Positions 8,700 to 17,499 of a stretch of 64,000 nucleotides of DNA are shown here, piece by piece (the first letter of the stretch is position 1; every line of letters begins with the position of its first letter). Where the stretch lies: assembly GCA_002412625.1 (NCBI GenBank), contig DHVK01000044.1, positions 23,770-87,769 of the forward strand, in the 5' to 3' direction. The position numbers were made by a program, and so were the translations under genes. Origin of the DNA: Cloacimonetes bacterium UBA5210 (GTDB lineage: Bacteria > Cloacimonadota > Cloacimonadia > Cloacimonadales > Cloacimonadaceae). The notes beneath the pieces were generated by a model. The model made no database searches and was not told where the DNA came from. It saw nothing but the letters and a program-made list of their open reading frames with translations.

Positions 8700-10297
8700 C
8701 ATACGAATATGATTTTCTGGTATTGGGCAGCGGAATCGCCGGCCTGATCTTTGCCCTGCAAGCTTCCGAGAAAGGCAGGGTGGCGCTGATCAGCAAGCGC
8801 GGACTGTTTGATTGCAATACAGATTACGCCCAAGGCGGCATAGCCGCAGTACTTGATGCCGCGGATTCCTTTGACGAGCATATCGATGACACCTATAGTG
8901 CCGGAGCCGAACTGGGCAAGAAACAGGTTATCCGCCGGATCATCGAACAAGGGCCCAAACTGATCCAATACCTGATCGATCTGGGCACAGATTTTACCCG
9001 AATCGATGACAGCTATGACCGCCGCCTGGAAAACCTCTCTCTGACCATGGAAGGCGGACACACCCATCGCCGGGTAGCCCACGCCGCGGACAGCACCGGG
9101 CACCGCATCATGGAAGCGCTGATCACCCAATGCAAAAGCAATCCCGCTATCGATATCTATGAAAACCGCATCGCCATCGACCTCATCACTCAACACCATG
9201 TGACAAACGATGATGGCTACATTCCCGGAATTTCCTGCTGGGGCGCGTATGTGCTGGATTCCGGCACCAACCAGGTGGATATCTTCAAGGCCAGCAAGAC
9301 CATGCTGGCCACAGGCGGTGCAGCGCAGATCTTCAGCCACAACACCAACCCCGATGTCGCAACCGGAGATGGCATGGCGATGGCGCGTCTGGCCGGCGGC
9401 AGGCTGGCGAACATGGAGTTTGTCCAGTTTCACCCCACAGCGTTTTACAGCCCGGAAGGGGAGACTTTCCTGATCACCGAAGCCCTGCGAGGCGAAGGCG
9501 CGATCCTGAAGCTTATTGACGGCAGCCCTTTCATGGAAAACTATCACCCCAAAGGAAACCTCGCCCCGCGTGACATCGTATCCCGCGCGATAGACAGCGA
9601 GCTGAAGCGCCGCGGCGAAAAGTACTGTTGGCTGGATGCCACCGGGATCGACACAGAACATCTTTTAAGGCATTTCCCATATATCAACAGTCGCCTCAAA
9701 GAACGCGGCATAGATTTTACTCGCGAGCCCATCCCGGTTGCTCCCGCTGCCCATTATTTCTGCGGCGGAGTAATCTCCACGATTGATGGCGTAACTGATA
9801 TCCGTAACCTCTTTGCCGCCGGCGAAGTCTCCTGCACCGGCTTACACGGAGCCAACCGCCTGGCATCAAACTCTCTTTTGGAAGCGCTCGTGGTGGCATA
9901 CAACGCCGCCAATCATCCGTCCATGACCGAACCGGTCACCTTCCCCAGAATCCCGCCCTGGCGTTTAATGGGGGATTTCAACGAAAACGAGTGGGTGGTC
10001 ATCAGCCACAACCGGGAAATCATCGGCACCATCATGCAGGGCTATGTGGGCATCCGCAGATCCCGCCGGCTGCTGAAATACGCCCTTTCGCGCATGGAAA
10101 ACATCTACAACGAGATCAACAACTTTTATCAGCACAACGCGGTACGGCGGGAAGTGGTGGAAACCAGAAACATGGCGGTGATCGCCATCGCGGTAATCCG
10201 CAGTGCCTTGTCCCGCAAAGAAAGCCGTGGCGCGCAATTTCTGATCGACAATCCTCAGCGTGATGATCTTCACTATCAGCACGATACAATCATCTAA
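8696..10297 (+). CDS. nadB: L-aspartate oxidase
   Basis: Flavoprotein making iminoaspartate from aspartate, the first step of de novo NAD synthesis; in anaerobes fumarate is a likely acceptor. The FAD dinucleotide fold LVLGSGIAGLIFAL lies at residues 8-21, with SKRGLFDCNTDYAQGGIAA near 34-52. EGGHTHRRVAHAAD near 120-133 and the C-terminal GEVSCTGLHGANRLASNSLLE near 378-398 are NadB/SdhA-family active-site segments. The 533-residue length fits. nadA and nadC are not in the window. Confidence 0.95.
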   Translation: MTYEYDFLVLGSGIAGLIFALQASEKGRVALISKRGLFDCNTDYAQGGIAAVLDAADSFDEHIDDTYSAGAELGKKQVIRRIIEQGPKLIQYLIDLGTDFTRIDDSYDRRLENLSLTMEGGHTHRRVAHAADSTGHRIMEALITQCKSNPAIDIYENRIAIDLITQHHVTNDDGYIPGISCWGAYVLDSGTNQVDIFKASKTMLATGGAAQIFSHNTNPDVATGDGMAMARLAGGRLANMEFVQFHPTAFYSPEGETFLITEALRGEGAILKLIDGSPFMENYHPKGNLAPRDIVSRAIDSELKRRGEKYCWLDATGIDTEHLLRHFPYINSRLKERGIDFTREPIPVAPAAHYFCGGVISTIDGVTDIRNLFAAGEVSCTGLHGANRLASNSLLEALVVAYNAANHPSMTEPVTFPRIPPWRLMGDFNENEWVVISHNREIIGTIMQGYVGIRRSRRLLKYALSRMENIYNEINNFYQHNAVRREVVETRNMAVIAIAVIRSALSRKESRGAQFLIDNPQRDDLHYQHDTII

Positions 10298-10306
10298 GGA
10301 GCAAGG

Positions 10307-10933
10307 ATGCAAGGCATTTTTATCACGTTTGAAGGCATCGAAGGCAGCGGAAAAAGCACCCAGGTAAAGCTCTTGGTGGACTATTTGCACGGGCGCAAGC
10401 TGCCCTATCTCACCACCCGGGAACCCGGCGGCACCCCCATCGCTGAAGCCATCCGCAAGATCTTGCTGGATCCCCTCTGTGCCGAGATGCTACCTGAAAC
10501 CGAACTGCTGCTCTACAACGCGTCCCGGGCTCAACACACCGGCGAGCTTATCCTGCCCGCCCTTAGAGCTGGCAAAATCGTGATTTCAGACCGATATTTT
10601 GATAGCACCTATGCCTACCAGGGAGCAGCCCGCGACCTGGATTATGAAGTTATCGACCGGCTGACTGCCTTTGCTACCTTCAACACGTCTCCTCATCTCA
10701 CTATCCTGCTGGATCTTCCGGCAGAAGCCGGATTGTCCCGCATTGGCAATCGCGAACTGGATCGCCTGGAACAAGAGGATATTTCCTTCCACCGAAAAGT
10801 GCGGGAGCAGTTTTTATTTATTGCCAAAAAACACAGTTCCAGATACATGGTTATTGACGCTCAGAAAGCGTCTGATGAAATACATAAGGATATCATTCAT
10901 AGAATTGAAACCCTTTTAGGAGATACAGCATGA
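10307..10933 (+). CDS. tmk: Thymidylate kinase
   Basis: Phosphorylates dTMP to dTDP. P-loop FEGIEGSGKST at residues 8-18, TTREPGGTPIAE near 37-48 and SDRYFDSTYAYQG near 93-105 are the standard TMPK motifs; 208 residues is the usual length. A ribosome-binding AAGGAG stretch precedes the ATG at 10307, needed because here the gap to nadB is 9 bases rather than an overlap. Its stop overlaps the next gene. Confidence 0.96.
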   Translation: MQGIFITFEGIEGSGKSTQVKLLVDYLHGRKLPYLTTREPGGTPIAEAIRKILLDPLCAEMLPETELLLYNASRAQHTGELILPALRAGKIVISDRYFDSTYAYQGAARDLDYEVIDRLTAFATFNTSPHLTILLDLPAEAGLSRIGNRELDRLEQEDISFHRKVREQFLFIAKKHSSRYMVIDAQKASDEIHKDIIHRIETLLGDTA

Positions 10934-12522
10934 AGCCAAGACAACGTAGAGCCATCGCCACCATCATCGGTTTGTGGGTACTTACCGCCACCCTCCTGAT
11001 GGTCGCCACCAATGCCTTTGCTCAAAACGCTCCCAGCGGAGGCAATGTTTACAATCAGCTGCAGCTATTTTCGGAAGTTCTGCTCAAACTAAAACAGAAT
11101 TACGTTACGGAACTTTCCGACCAAGAACTGATCGAAGCAGCCATCAAAGGTATGCTGCGCTCCACAGACCCCCACACCACATACTTTACTCAGGATGAGT
11201 TCAAAGATTTTACCACCAGCACCAGAGGCTCCTTCGGCGGACTGGGTATCCAGATCGATAAGATTGGGGATTACATCACCGTGGTCTCCCCCATCGAAGG
11301 CACTCCCGCCTATCGCATGGGCATCACTGCCGGAGATAGGATCATCAAAGTAGATGGCGAAAGCATCATCGGCGTAACCACGGATGAATCGATCAAGAAG
11401 ATGCGCGGAGCAGTGGGCAGCACAGTGATTATCACTATCGCCCGCCCCGGAATCGCTGAACCCATAGATTTCACCATAATTCGTGAAAACATCAAGATCA
11501 AAAGCGTGCCCTACAGCTTCAAGCTGGATAACGGCACCGGATATATCCGCATCAGTCAGTTCAACGAAAATACCACCACCGAATTGCGGGACGCCCTCAC
11601 CGCGCTGGAAAGCGATGGCATCGCCGGGTTGATCATCGATCTGCGCTTCAATCCCGGTGGCTTGCTGGATCAAGCAGTGGATACGGTGAATGAATTCATC
11701 GGCCACAACAAACTCGTGGTAGAAACCCGGGGACGCACGCGCCAGGACGCTCTGCATACCCGCTATAGAACCAAAGAGCGCAAGTACCCGATCATCGTCC
11801 TGGTAAATGAAGCATCTGCTTCTGCCTCCGAGATCTTTGCCGGAAGCCTGCAAGATTGGGATAAAGGCCTGGTGATGGGCAAAACCACCTTTGGAAAAGG
11901 CAGTGTCCAACAGCTGATCCCGCTTTCAAACGGCAATGGCGTAAAGATCACCACTTCATACTATTACATCAAGAGCGGTCGTTGCATCCACAAAATGAGC
12001 AACGATAAACTGCTGACCGGCCAAGAAGTTAGCGAAACAGAACTGAAGACCGAAGACGAGCAAAACCACCGCACGATTTATTTCACCGAAAACGGCAGAG
12101 AAGTATTCGGTGGCGGCGGCATCACACCGGATATCGAAATACAAAACGATATCCTCCCCCGCTTTGGAGTTGATCTGCGCCGCAGTAACATCTTCTTCAA
12201 TTTCGCGGTGGATTATTTGGTGGATCATGATCGTCAGATCTCCAAGAATCCGCAGATTACACCCGCCATCATGAACGAATTCCTGAACTACGTAAAGGCG
12301 CAGGACATCTCTTACACACCGGCGGATCTGGATAGCACCCGTTCTTACATCGAGAACAACATCAAAAGCGAATTGGTTCGAAAAGTCCATGGCGATCTTG
12401 AAGCTTACAAGATCACAATAGGGATCGACAAACAACTGCAGAGTGCAATCGGACTGTTCGATAGATTCCGCACCCAGGAAGAGTTGTTTATCCATGCTGA
12501 AAGTTTGAAAAAGCAGAGGTAA
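10930..12522 (+). CDS. CtpA-type carboxy-terminal processing protease (S41)
   Basis: Exported serine protease of 530 residues. A signal anchor (about 12-32) ends in NAFAQN. A PDZ domain follows (about 95-170, GLGIQID, DRIIKVDGESI). The S41 core holds the catalytic Ser in NEASASASEI (about 292-301) and the Lys in GKTTFGKGSVQQL (about 316-328), the Ser/Lys dyad of tail-specific proteases. The C-terminal 150 residues are helical with no recognised domain. Likely trims periplasmic proteins. It overlaps tmk by 4 bases. Confidence 0.93.
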   Translation: MKPRQRRAIATIIGLWVLTATLLMVATNAFAQNAPSGGNVYNQLQLFSEVLLKLKQNYVTELSDQELIEAAIKGMLRSTDPHTTYFTQDEFKDFTTSTRGSFGGLGIQIDKIGDYITVVSPIEGTPAYRMGITAGDRIIKVDGESIIGVTTDESIKKMRGAVGSTVIITIARPGIAEPIDFTIIRENIKIKSVPYSFKLDNGTGYIRISQFNENTTTELRDALTALESDGIAGLIIDLRFNPGGLLDQAVDTVNEFIGHNKLVVETRGRTRQDALHTRYRTKERKYPIIVLVNEASASASEIFAGSLQDWDKGLVMGKTTFGKGSVQQLIPLSNGNGVKITTSYYYIKSGRCIHKMSNDKLLTGQEVSETELKTEDEQNHRTIYFTENGREVFGGGGITPDIEIQNDILPRFGVDLRRSNIFFNFAVDYLVDHDRQISKNPQITPAIMNEFLNYVKAQDISYTPADLDSTRSYIENNIKSELVRKVHGDLEAYKITIGIDKQLQSAIGLFDRFRTQEELFIHAESLKKQR

Positions 12523-12527
12523 AACAA

Positions 12528-13166
12528 ATGCACAATTTTGAAGAAATCAAAGATATGATGATCTATGTGGCAGACGATGATGAAATCAACCTCAGGTTGA
12601 TCAAAGCGGTGCTCAACCAAGCCGGCTTCTCGAACCTGAAGCTATATTTCAGCGGAAAAGCCATGATGGAAGAGCTCACCCACAACCGCCCGGATCTACT
12701 GCTCTTGGATATCATGATGCCCGGCTTCAGCGGCTATGAAGTGCTGGAGTGGATCAAAGAAGATCCGCAACTGAGCGATACCCCGATCATCATGATTACC
12801 GCTGCCTCACTTGAGGATAACATGGAACCCCTGGCGCGCAGCTTTGAACTGGGCGCAATGGATTTTATCAGCAAACCCTTTTCCAATCTGGAACTGGTGC
12901 AACGCGTGAAATCTGCCCTGCGCATGGAGAAGCAACGCCAAGATCTGGAGCTTGCCGCAAGACAGATCCGCTCTCTGGAAAAGCTACTGCCCATCTGCTC
13001 CTATTGCAAGAAGATCCGCGCGGACAAAAACTATTGGCAGGAAGTGGAGGGCTACATCAGCGAACATACCGATACCATGTTCTCCCATTCCATCTGTCCG
13101 ACATGCTATGAAGTGCATGTGAAACCCCAATTGGAAAGCTTGAAACACGATCACGACCCCGATTAA
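12528..13166 (+). CDS. Response regulator with C-terminal CxxC domain
   Basis: N-terminal receiver domain (about 6-125): acidic cluster ADDDEIN, phospho-acceptor Asp in LLLLDIMMPGFSG near residue 61, and the conserved Lys in ISKPFSN. A short coiled linker leads to a C-terminal block starting LLPICSYCKKIR and ending SHSICPTCYEVH, with two CxxC pairs that could bind a metal. This block recurs at the end of many receiver and sensor-kinase proteins but has no known function; there is no DNA-binding output. It is the last gene of the run, followed by a terminator. Confidence 0.85.
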   Translation: MHNFEEIKDMMIYVADDDEINLRLIKAVLNQAGFSNLKLYFSGKAMMEELTHNRPDLLLLDIMMPGFSGYEVLEWIKEDPQLSDTPIIMITAASLEDNMEPLARSFELGAMDFISKPFSNLELVQRVKSALRMEKQRQDLELAARQIRSLEKLLPICSYCKKIRADKNYWQEVEGYISEHTDTMFSHSICPTCYEVHVKPQLESLKHDHDPD

Positions 13167-13195
13167 TCCATTCCCCTGAATTCACTCTTGTTTGC

Positions 13196-13223
13196 AGCGC
13201 GACACTCCGGTGTCGCGCTTTTC
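13196..13223 (+). terminator. Rho-independent terminator closing the housekeeping run
   Basis: Perfect 10-bp stem AGCGCGACAC / GTGTCGCGCT with loop TCCG, followed by TTTTC. It begins 30 bases after the response-regulator stop. Confidence 0.9.
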
Positions 13224-13407
13224 ATTATCCTGATTTTGAGCTGAATTCAAGCTATTATCAAGCCATGACCATAGCACAATACCAGCTTGAAATCGAGTAA
13301 TACCTGGCTGGGATAAAAGGTGATGCCGGAGGGGACAGCGTCCCCGGAACTCGCTGCTCTGGAGCGTTTTTCTGCCAGTTATCCACCATCAATTTTTAGC
13401 CTTTATG

Positions 13408-13504
13408 CACGCAGCACGATGATTGGGTATATACAAACCAACTGTCCGCATGTTTTGCTTGGGGCTAACTGACAGAAAAACGCCCCGGGAGGGGCGTGAC
13501 TCCA
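13408..13504. repeat. 97-bp direct repeat, copy 1, with hairpin
   Basis: Nearly identical to 13574-13670; the only differences are in a short stretch after GGGTATAT. Its 3' part reads TAACTGACAGAAAAACG and then forms a hairpin ACGCCCC-GGGA-GGGGCGT followed by GACTCC. A related inverted motif lies at 13361-13382 (GGAGCGTTTTTCTGCCAGTT on the + strand). The 13.2-13.7 kb gap holds these repeats and no gene that can be supported. Confidence 0.85.
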
Positions 13505-13573
13505 ACACCGTGGAGTTCAAAGCGCATTGCCTCTCTTTGCACCTATCTCAATACTATACTGCGCTTTGGACTT

Positions 13574-13670
13574 CACGCAGCACGATGATTGGGTATATGC
13601 TAATCCACTGTCCGCATGTTTTGCTTGGGGCTAACTGACAGAAAAACGCCCCGGGAGGGGCGTGACTCCA
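13574..13670. repeat. 97-bp direct repeat, copy 2, with hairpin
   Basis: Second copy of the 13408-13504 sequence with the same hairpin ACGCCCC-GGGA-GGGGCGT. It lies just downstream of the racemase-like gene on the opposite strand. Its hairpin has no following T-run in either direction, so a plain terminator role is not supported. Confidence 0.85.
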
Positions 13671-13706
13671 GGAAATCTGCGTGCTATTTAACTTCAGCCC
13701 ACGCCC

Positions 13707-14795
13707 TCAGCTCTTTTCGATAATCACTTTTTCTATAAATCGGGAATACATCAGCTTTGCCACTGCCATATATTTCAATTTGAAGCGGATCGTATCGCCT
13801 GCTTTATAGTTAGCGGGATTATCGCCCAGATCATAGACTGTGAGATCGCTGCTATTGCCAAAAAACTTCATGTTCTGCTCTTCCGGAATCAGGTGCTCGG
13901 CATCCACATCAAGCACCCCAAAATCCAGGATCGCCTTGTAACTGGAGCCTTCTTCCGCGCTCTCATCTTCCGCTGTGCTACCCACAGCCGCGTCCGTGAT
14001 CACGCCGTCCGGCTGATTCTCTTTCTTATAGAGTTCCACAATCGTAGCTTCAAAAGTGAAAGCGCCGGTATTCAGCCCCAGGATCGGTTTGTTGTCCAAA
14101 GGCGAGGTTCCCAGGAACGCCGCTTCACCGATGCGGAAATGGTTGATTCCCTTGGGAACTTTGCCCTTTTCCAGGATCGGCATGGTGATGCTGCTGGCAC
14201 CGGAGACCAGCTCCATGCCCCGCTTGAACTTGGCTTCAATCAGCTGTTCATAGAGGACCAATTGGATCAGTTTATCATAGGTAGGCTGGATGCCATACAT
14301 GCAGCCCAGATTGGTCCCGATGCCCACCACCTGGATGTTTGGCAGCTTGAAAATGCTTTTGTAGAAAGGGATCAGGCCTTCGCGCTTGATTCCTTCCCGC
14401 AGTTCTCCCATCTCGATCATCACGATAATCTGATGCGTTTTGTTCTGTCTCACAGCTTCGTCACTGAGGGCCTTGATCGTACTAAGCGTGGTATTCAGCG
14501 AGATATCCGCATACTTCACGATATAGCTGACGTTTTTGGGTGAGGGAGGTTTGATGTACATCGTCTTCAGGCTGGGATTCAGGTCTTTTACCATGCGCAG
14601 GGATTTCCATTGGGATACGGCGATGGAGTGAGTGCCCAAAATGGCGGGATCCTGCATCAGCTTGGTCAGCACGGCTTTGTCCGTTCCCAATACTTTTACT
14701 ACCAAAGACCATTCTTTGTCGTGATTTTTCATAAAAGCGCTGATGGTCTCGATATTCTCGATCAGCCGATCGATATGAACTTTCAAGCGTGCCAT
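13707..14795 (-). CDS. PLP-dependent alanine/ornithine racemase family protein
   Basis: Protein of 362 residues with an alanine-racemase-type N-terminal barrel. Lys34 in SLVVKVLGTDK is placed as the PLP Schiff-base lysine. VIMIEMGELREGI near residue 125 and GIGTNLGCMYGIQPT near 158-172 match the Orr/YhfX branch rather than classical Alr, and the C-terminal domain is reduced. Ornithine racemase is the best-known member, but amino-acid specificity cannot be read here. Its start overlaps the stop of the GNAT gene upstream, forming a two-gene operon. Confidence 0.8.
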   Translation of the reverse strand: MARLKVHIDRLIENIETISAFMKNHDKEWSLVVKVLGTDKAVLTKLMQDPAILGTHSIAVSQWKSLRMVKDLNPSLKTMYIKPPSPKNVSYIVKYADISLNTTLSTIKALSDEAVRQNKTHQIIVMIEMGELREGIKREGLIPFYKSIFKLPNIQVVGIGTNLGCMYGIQPTYDKLIQLVLYEQLIEAKFKRGMELVSGASSITMPILEKGKVPKGINHFRIGEAAFLGTSPLDNKPILGLNTGAFTFEATIVELYKKENQPDGVITDAAVGSTAEDESAEEGSSYKAILDFGVLDVDAEHLIPEEQNMKFFGNSSDLTVYDLGDNPANYKAGDTIRFKLKYMAVAKLMYSRFIEKVIIEKS

Positions 14796-15244
14796 TATTT
14801 ACTCCGTTGCCAGCGCATTTCCGCGTATTTGGTGCTAAAGCCCATGCGCTCATAGAGCCGTTTGGCAGGGTTGTCGTATTCAACGTGCAGCGCGATATCG
14901 CCATCGGCAGTATCAAAGGCTTGTTGCAGAAGCTTGCCCCCGATTCCCTTGCCGCGTTGGGACGCGTCCACAGCGATGTAGATCAGGTAATACTCCGGAA
15001 TAAACTCCTCCATCCCGGTGTTGTTCATCACTACCGCTCCCACCGGGAGCTTGTCTTCAAAAGCTACTATGAGGTAACCGCCTCTGCCGGGATCTTTGCT
15101 GAAAGCATAGTCAATGGCTTTGGAAATGGCAGATTTTGTGTCTCGGAATCTGTCCAGGTGGGTGAATAAGAATTCTATCAAGGCATCTTTACCGATGTGT
15201 TGTTCAAGAGTTTCCAGGTTCAGAAATGTTTCAATCTTTAGCAT
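14795..15244 (-). CDS. GNAT family N-acetyltransferase
   Basis: Protein of 149 residues. IYIAVDASQRGKGIGGKLLQ near 88-107 is the acetyl-CoA-binding motif A and VEYDNPAKRLYERMGF near 120-135 is motif B. The N-terminus is helical and family-specific. It is the first gene of a two-gene unit with the racemase-like enzyme, preceded by a good sigma70-type promoter. A role in acetylating the racemase product or an amino acid is only a guess from context. Confidence 0.85.
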   Translation of the reverse strand: MLKIETFLNLETLEQHIGKDALIEFLFTHLDRFRDTKSAISKAIDYAFSKDPGRGGYLIVAFEDKLPVGAVVMNNTGMEEFIPEYYLIYIAVDASQRGKGIGGKLLQQAFDTADGDIALHVEYDNPAKRLYERMGFSTKYAEMRWQRSK

Positions 15245-15307
15245 GTTTTACTCCTTACATTTGAGATTGTTGTTCGTCCGGCACCTTGACGCGCCAGTCT
15301 AAGTAAC

Positions 15308-15335
15308 TGTATAATATACGGATAAGCCATGTCAA
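15308..15335 (-). promoter_or_regulatory. Sigma70-type promoter for the GNAT-racemase unit
   Basis: On the minus strand the sequence reads TTGACA (15335-15330), 16 bases, TATACA (15313-15308). Predicted start is about 50 bases before the ATG at 15244. On the plus strand a TTGACA at 15435-15440 lies before the B12 sensor gene, but no good -10 box follows it. Confidence 0.6.
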
Positions 15336-15490
15336 GCTTTTTCTCGCCACAATTTTGCGGTGCCGGAGTTCTATCCCTGTATCCCTGCCCGGAACAGATT
15401 TCAGCAAAGTAAACATATATATATCAGATTTAGCTTGACATCAGTTTACTCCGTGCCAGACTTTGTGACACATAGCGATTAGGAGTCCAA

Positions 15491-16552
15491 ATGAACAGAC
15501 ATAGATATCAAGCAGCAGCTGAACTTATCAACACAAAACTGGAACAGCTGACAGAAAGCATAATGCAGCGTAGCGGGATCTACGAAAACACCAAATATAG
15601 CGCCTATCAAACCCAAAAATGCCGCCAGGATACCCTGTATAACTTGCGGTATCTGGCAGAATCGTTAGCGATCGGGTCCGTCGGATTGTGGGAAAGCTAC
15701 GTGCGCTGGCTCATCCTCCTGCTGGGACCATTGGGGATAAACATGGTAGAGCTGGCAGATCACTTCCGGATGATAGCTGAAGTCTTGCGGGATGAACTTG
15801 ACGAAGAAGCAGCTCAATACACGCTGTTTCTCACGGCTCAAGCCGAGAATCTGATCTTGGGAGATACTCCGGTCCAGGATCCCGCTCAAGATCCTGCTAA
15901 CCTTCATTATGAATCTGCCAACCACTATCAGAAGCTTCTGTTATCTTCCCAAAAGCATCAGGCTCTGGATTTCATTGATGATCTCCTGGAAAAGGGCATC
16001 CCGTGCCGGGAGATATATCTGAACATTCTGCAACCGGTACAGCGGGAAATCGGGAATCTGTGGCACGCCAACAAGATCTCTGTGGCGCAGGAACACTATT
16101 GCAGCGGAATTACGCAATTGGTGATAGCCAAAATGTATCCGCGGATGTTTGATGCAAAACCAAGAAAACATAAGATGGTGAGCACTTGCGTCAGCGGAGA
16201 ACTGCACGAGTTGGGTCTGCGCATGGTTACCGACATCATGGAGCTTGACGGGTGGGATACCTGCTATCTGGGAGCCAATATGCCCCATGAGGGGATCGTG
16301 AGCACCATCAAAGAAAAGAAAGTTGACCTGATCGCGATATCCGTCACCTTTCCTCTGAACTTACATAAAGCCCAAAGCCTGATTAGCCAGATTCGCGCTG
16401 AAGCGCAACTGGATGGGGTCAAAATCCTGGTGGGCGGGTATCCCTTCCTGCAGGATCCCTTGCTTTGGCAAAAGATCGGAGCCGACAGCTTTGCTCCGGA
16501 CGCCAATATCGCCAGCAGAATCGCCACATCTCTGGTGGAAGGAGCGATATGA
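15491..16552 (+). CDS. B12-binding sensor protein with CarH-type Wx9EH motif
   Basis: Protein of 353 residues. The N-terminal 130 are helical and of no named family. Residues about 145-215 form the four-helix cap seen before B12 domains, with Trp191, then nine residues, then Glu201-His202: the Wx9EH signature of CarH/LitR photoreceptors, which covers the upper face of adenosylcobalamin. The Rossmann-like B12 domain follows with ELHELG, His239 as lower axial ligand candidate. There is no MerR DNA-binding domain. Its stop overlaps the ATG of a histidine kinase, so it probably feeds B12 or light status into that kinase. Not a methionine synthase: no catalytic domains. Confidence 0.82.
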   Translation: MNRHRYQAAAELINTKLEQLTESIMQRSGIYENTKYSAYQTQKCRQDTLYNLRYLAESLAIGSVGLWESYVRWLILLLGPLGINMVELADHFRMIAEVLRDELDEEAAQYTLFLTAQAENLILGDTPVQDPAQDPANLHYESANHYQKLLLSSQKHQALDFIDDLLEKGIPCREIYLNILQPVQREIGNLWHANKISVAQEHYCSGITQLVIAKMYPRMFDAKPRKHKMVSTCVSGELHELGLRMVTDIMELDGWDTCYLGANMPHEGIVSTIKEKKVDLIAISVTFPLNLHKAQSLISQIRAEAQLDGVKILVGGYPFLQDPLLWQKIGADSFAPDANIASRIATSLVEGAI

Positions 16553-17487
16553 AGGCACAGCGCTTTATTCTGGAATCCACGAAGCTGAAGGACATCCATA
16601 GTGCGCTGGTGAAAGCGCTTTCCCTGGCGGGACTTCAGCCGGGTGAAGATTACCATATCCACCAACTGGATGATGCCGATACTGATGATCCTCAGTTGGT
16701 TGATGACAGGCGATTCTATCTCAACGAGATGGCAAAGCTGAACAACGACCTCACCAACATGCAGCGGCAGCTGGCAAAAGCAAATGCCGAGCTTACCCAC
16801 CTTGCTGAGATCCGCAATCGCATTGTGGGCATGGCTGCTCACGACCTGCGCAACCCCCTCGGGATCATCAAAAGCTTCAGCGAATATCTGCAAACAGATC
16901 TGCGCGGCATCGTCAACGAAGAACAGCTGGATATCATTCAAACAATCCATAGCACCAGCATCTTCATGCAACGCCTGGTAGAAGGTATTCTGGATTTCAG
17001 CACTTTACAAAATGGTGATGTAGTCTTGCACAAGAGTCGGCAAAATCTGGCGGCACTATTGGAACAAAACGTGAAACTGAACCAGACCCTGGCAAACCAG
17101 CACAATATAGTTATCCACTTTCAGGCTCCCGCAGAGCAGCTTTATGCTATTCTGGATGTGGTGAAAATCCGCCAGGTAATCAACAACCTGCTTGGCAATG
17201 CCGTAAAATATAGCCCGGATGGCTCCAAAATCTACTGCAGCCTGAGTGCCCGGGATGGCTTTGCCCATGTCTGCGTGCGGGATGAAGGGGTAGGCATTTC
17301 TGCCAGTGATCAAAAGACTATCTTCGAGCCCTTCAAAACATTGAGCAACACCCAGAATCGGGAGAAATCCGTGGGCCTGGGCTTGTCCATCGTAAAGAAC
17401 ATCGTGGAAGCTCATAATGGCACACTAACCCTGGAGAGTGAACCGGGAAAAGGTTCTACCTTCTGCTTTAACCTGCCTCTTGCTTGA
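16549..17487 (+). CDS. Soluble sensor histidine kinase coupled to the B12 protein
   Basis: Protein of 312 residues starting at ATG 16549, which overlaps the previous stop (ATGA); a longer open frame from 16465 runs antiparallel in sense to no known domain and is rejected. No membrane segment is visible. A coiled coil (about 62-90) leads to the HisKA box GMAAHDLRNPLG with phospho-His98. The ATPase domain has the N box NNLLGNAVKYS near 214, G1 DEGVGIS near 246, an F box, and G2 GLGLSIV near 280. No response regulator adjoins it; the nearest is the 12.5-kb regulator, whose partnership is unproven. Confidence 0.92.
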   Translation: MKAQRFILESTKLKDIHSALVKALSLAGLQPGEDYHIHQLDDADTDDPQLVDDRRFYLNEMAKLNNDLTNMQRQLAKANAELTHLAEIRNRIVGMAAHDLRNPLGIIKSFSEYLQTDLRGIVNEEQLDIIQTIHSTSIFMQRLVEGILDFSTLQNGDVVLHKSRQNLAALLEQNVKLNQTLANQHNIVIHFQAPAEQLYAILDVVKIRQVINNLLGNAVKYSPDGSKIYCSLSARDGFAHVCVRDEGVGISASDQKTIFEPFKTLSNTQNREKSVGLGLSIVKNIVEAHNGTLTLESEPGKGSTFCFNLPLA

Positions 17488-17499
17488 CATCTTTGACCG

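Noticed and set aside
12528..13166. Cognate response regulator for the 16.5-kb histidine kinase
   Set aside because: It belongs to another operon closed by a terminator, with two opposite-strand genes between; pairing cannot be supported.
15336..15490. Cobalamin riboswitch before the B12 sensor gene
   Set aside because: The region is too short and I see no B12-box-like conserved sequence.
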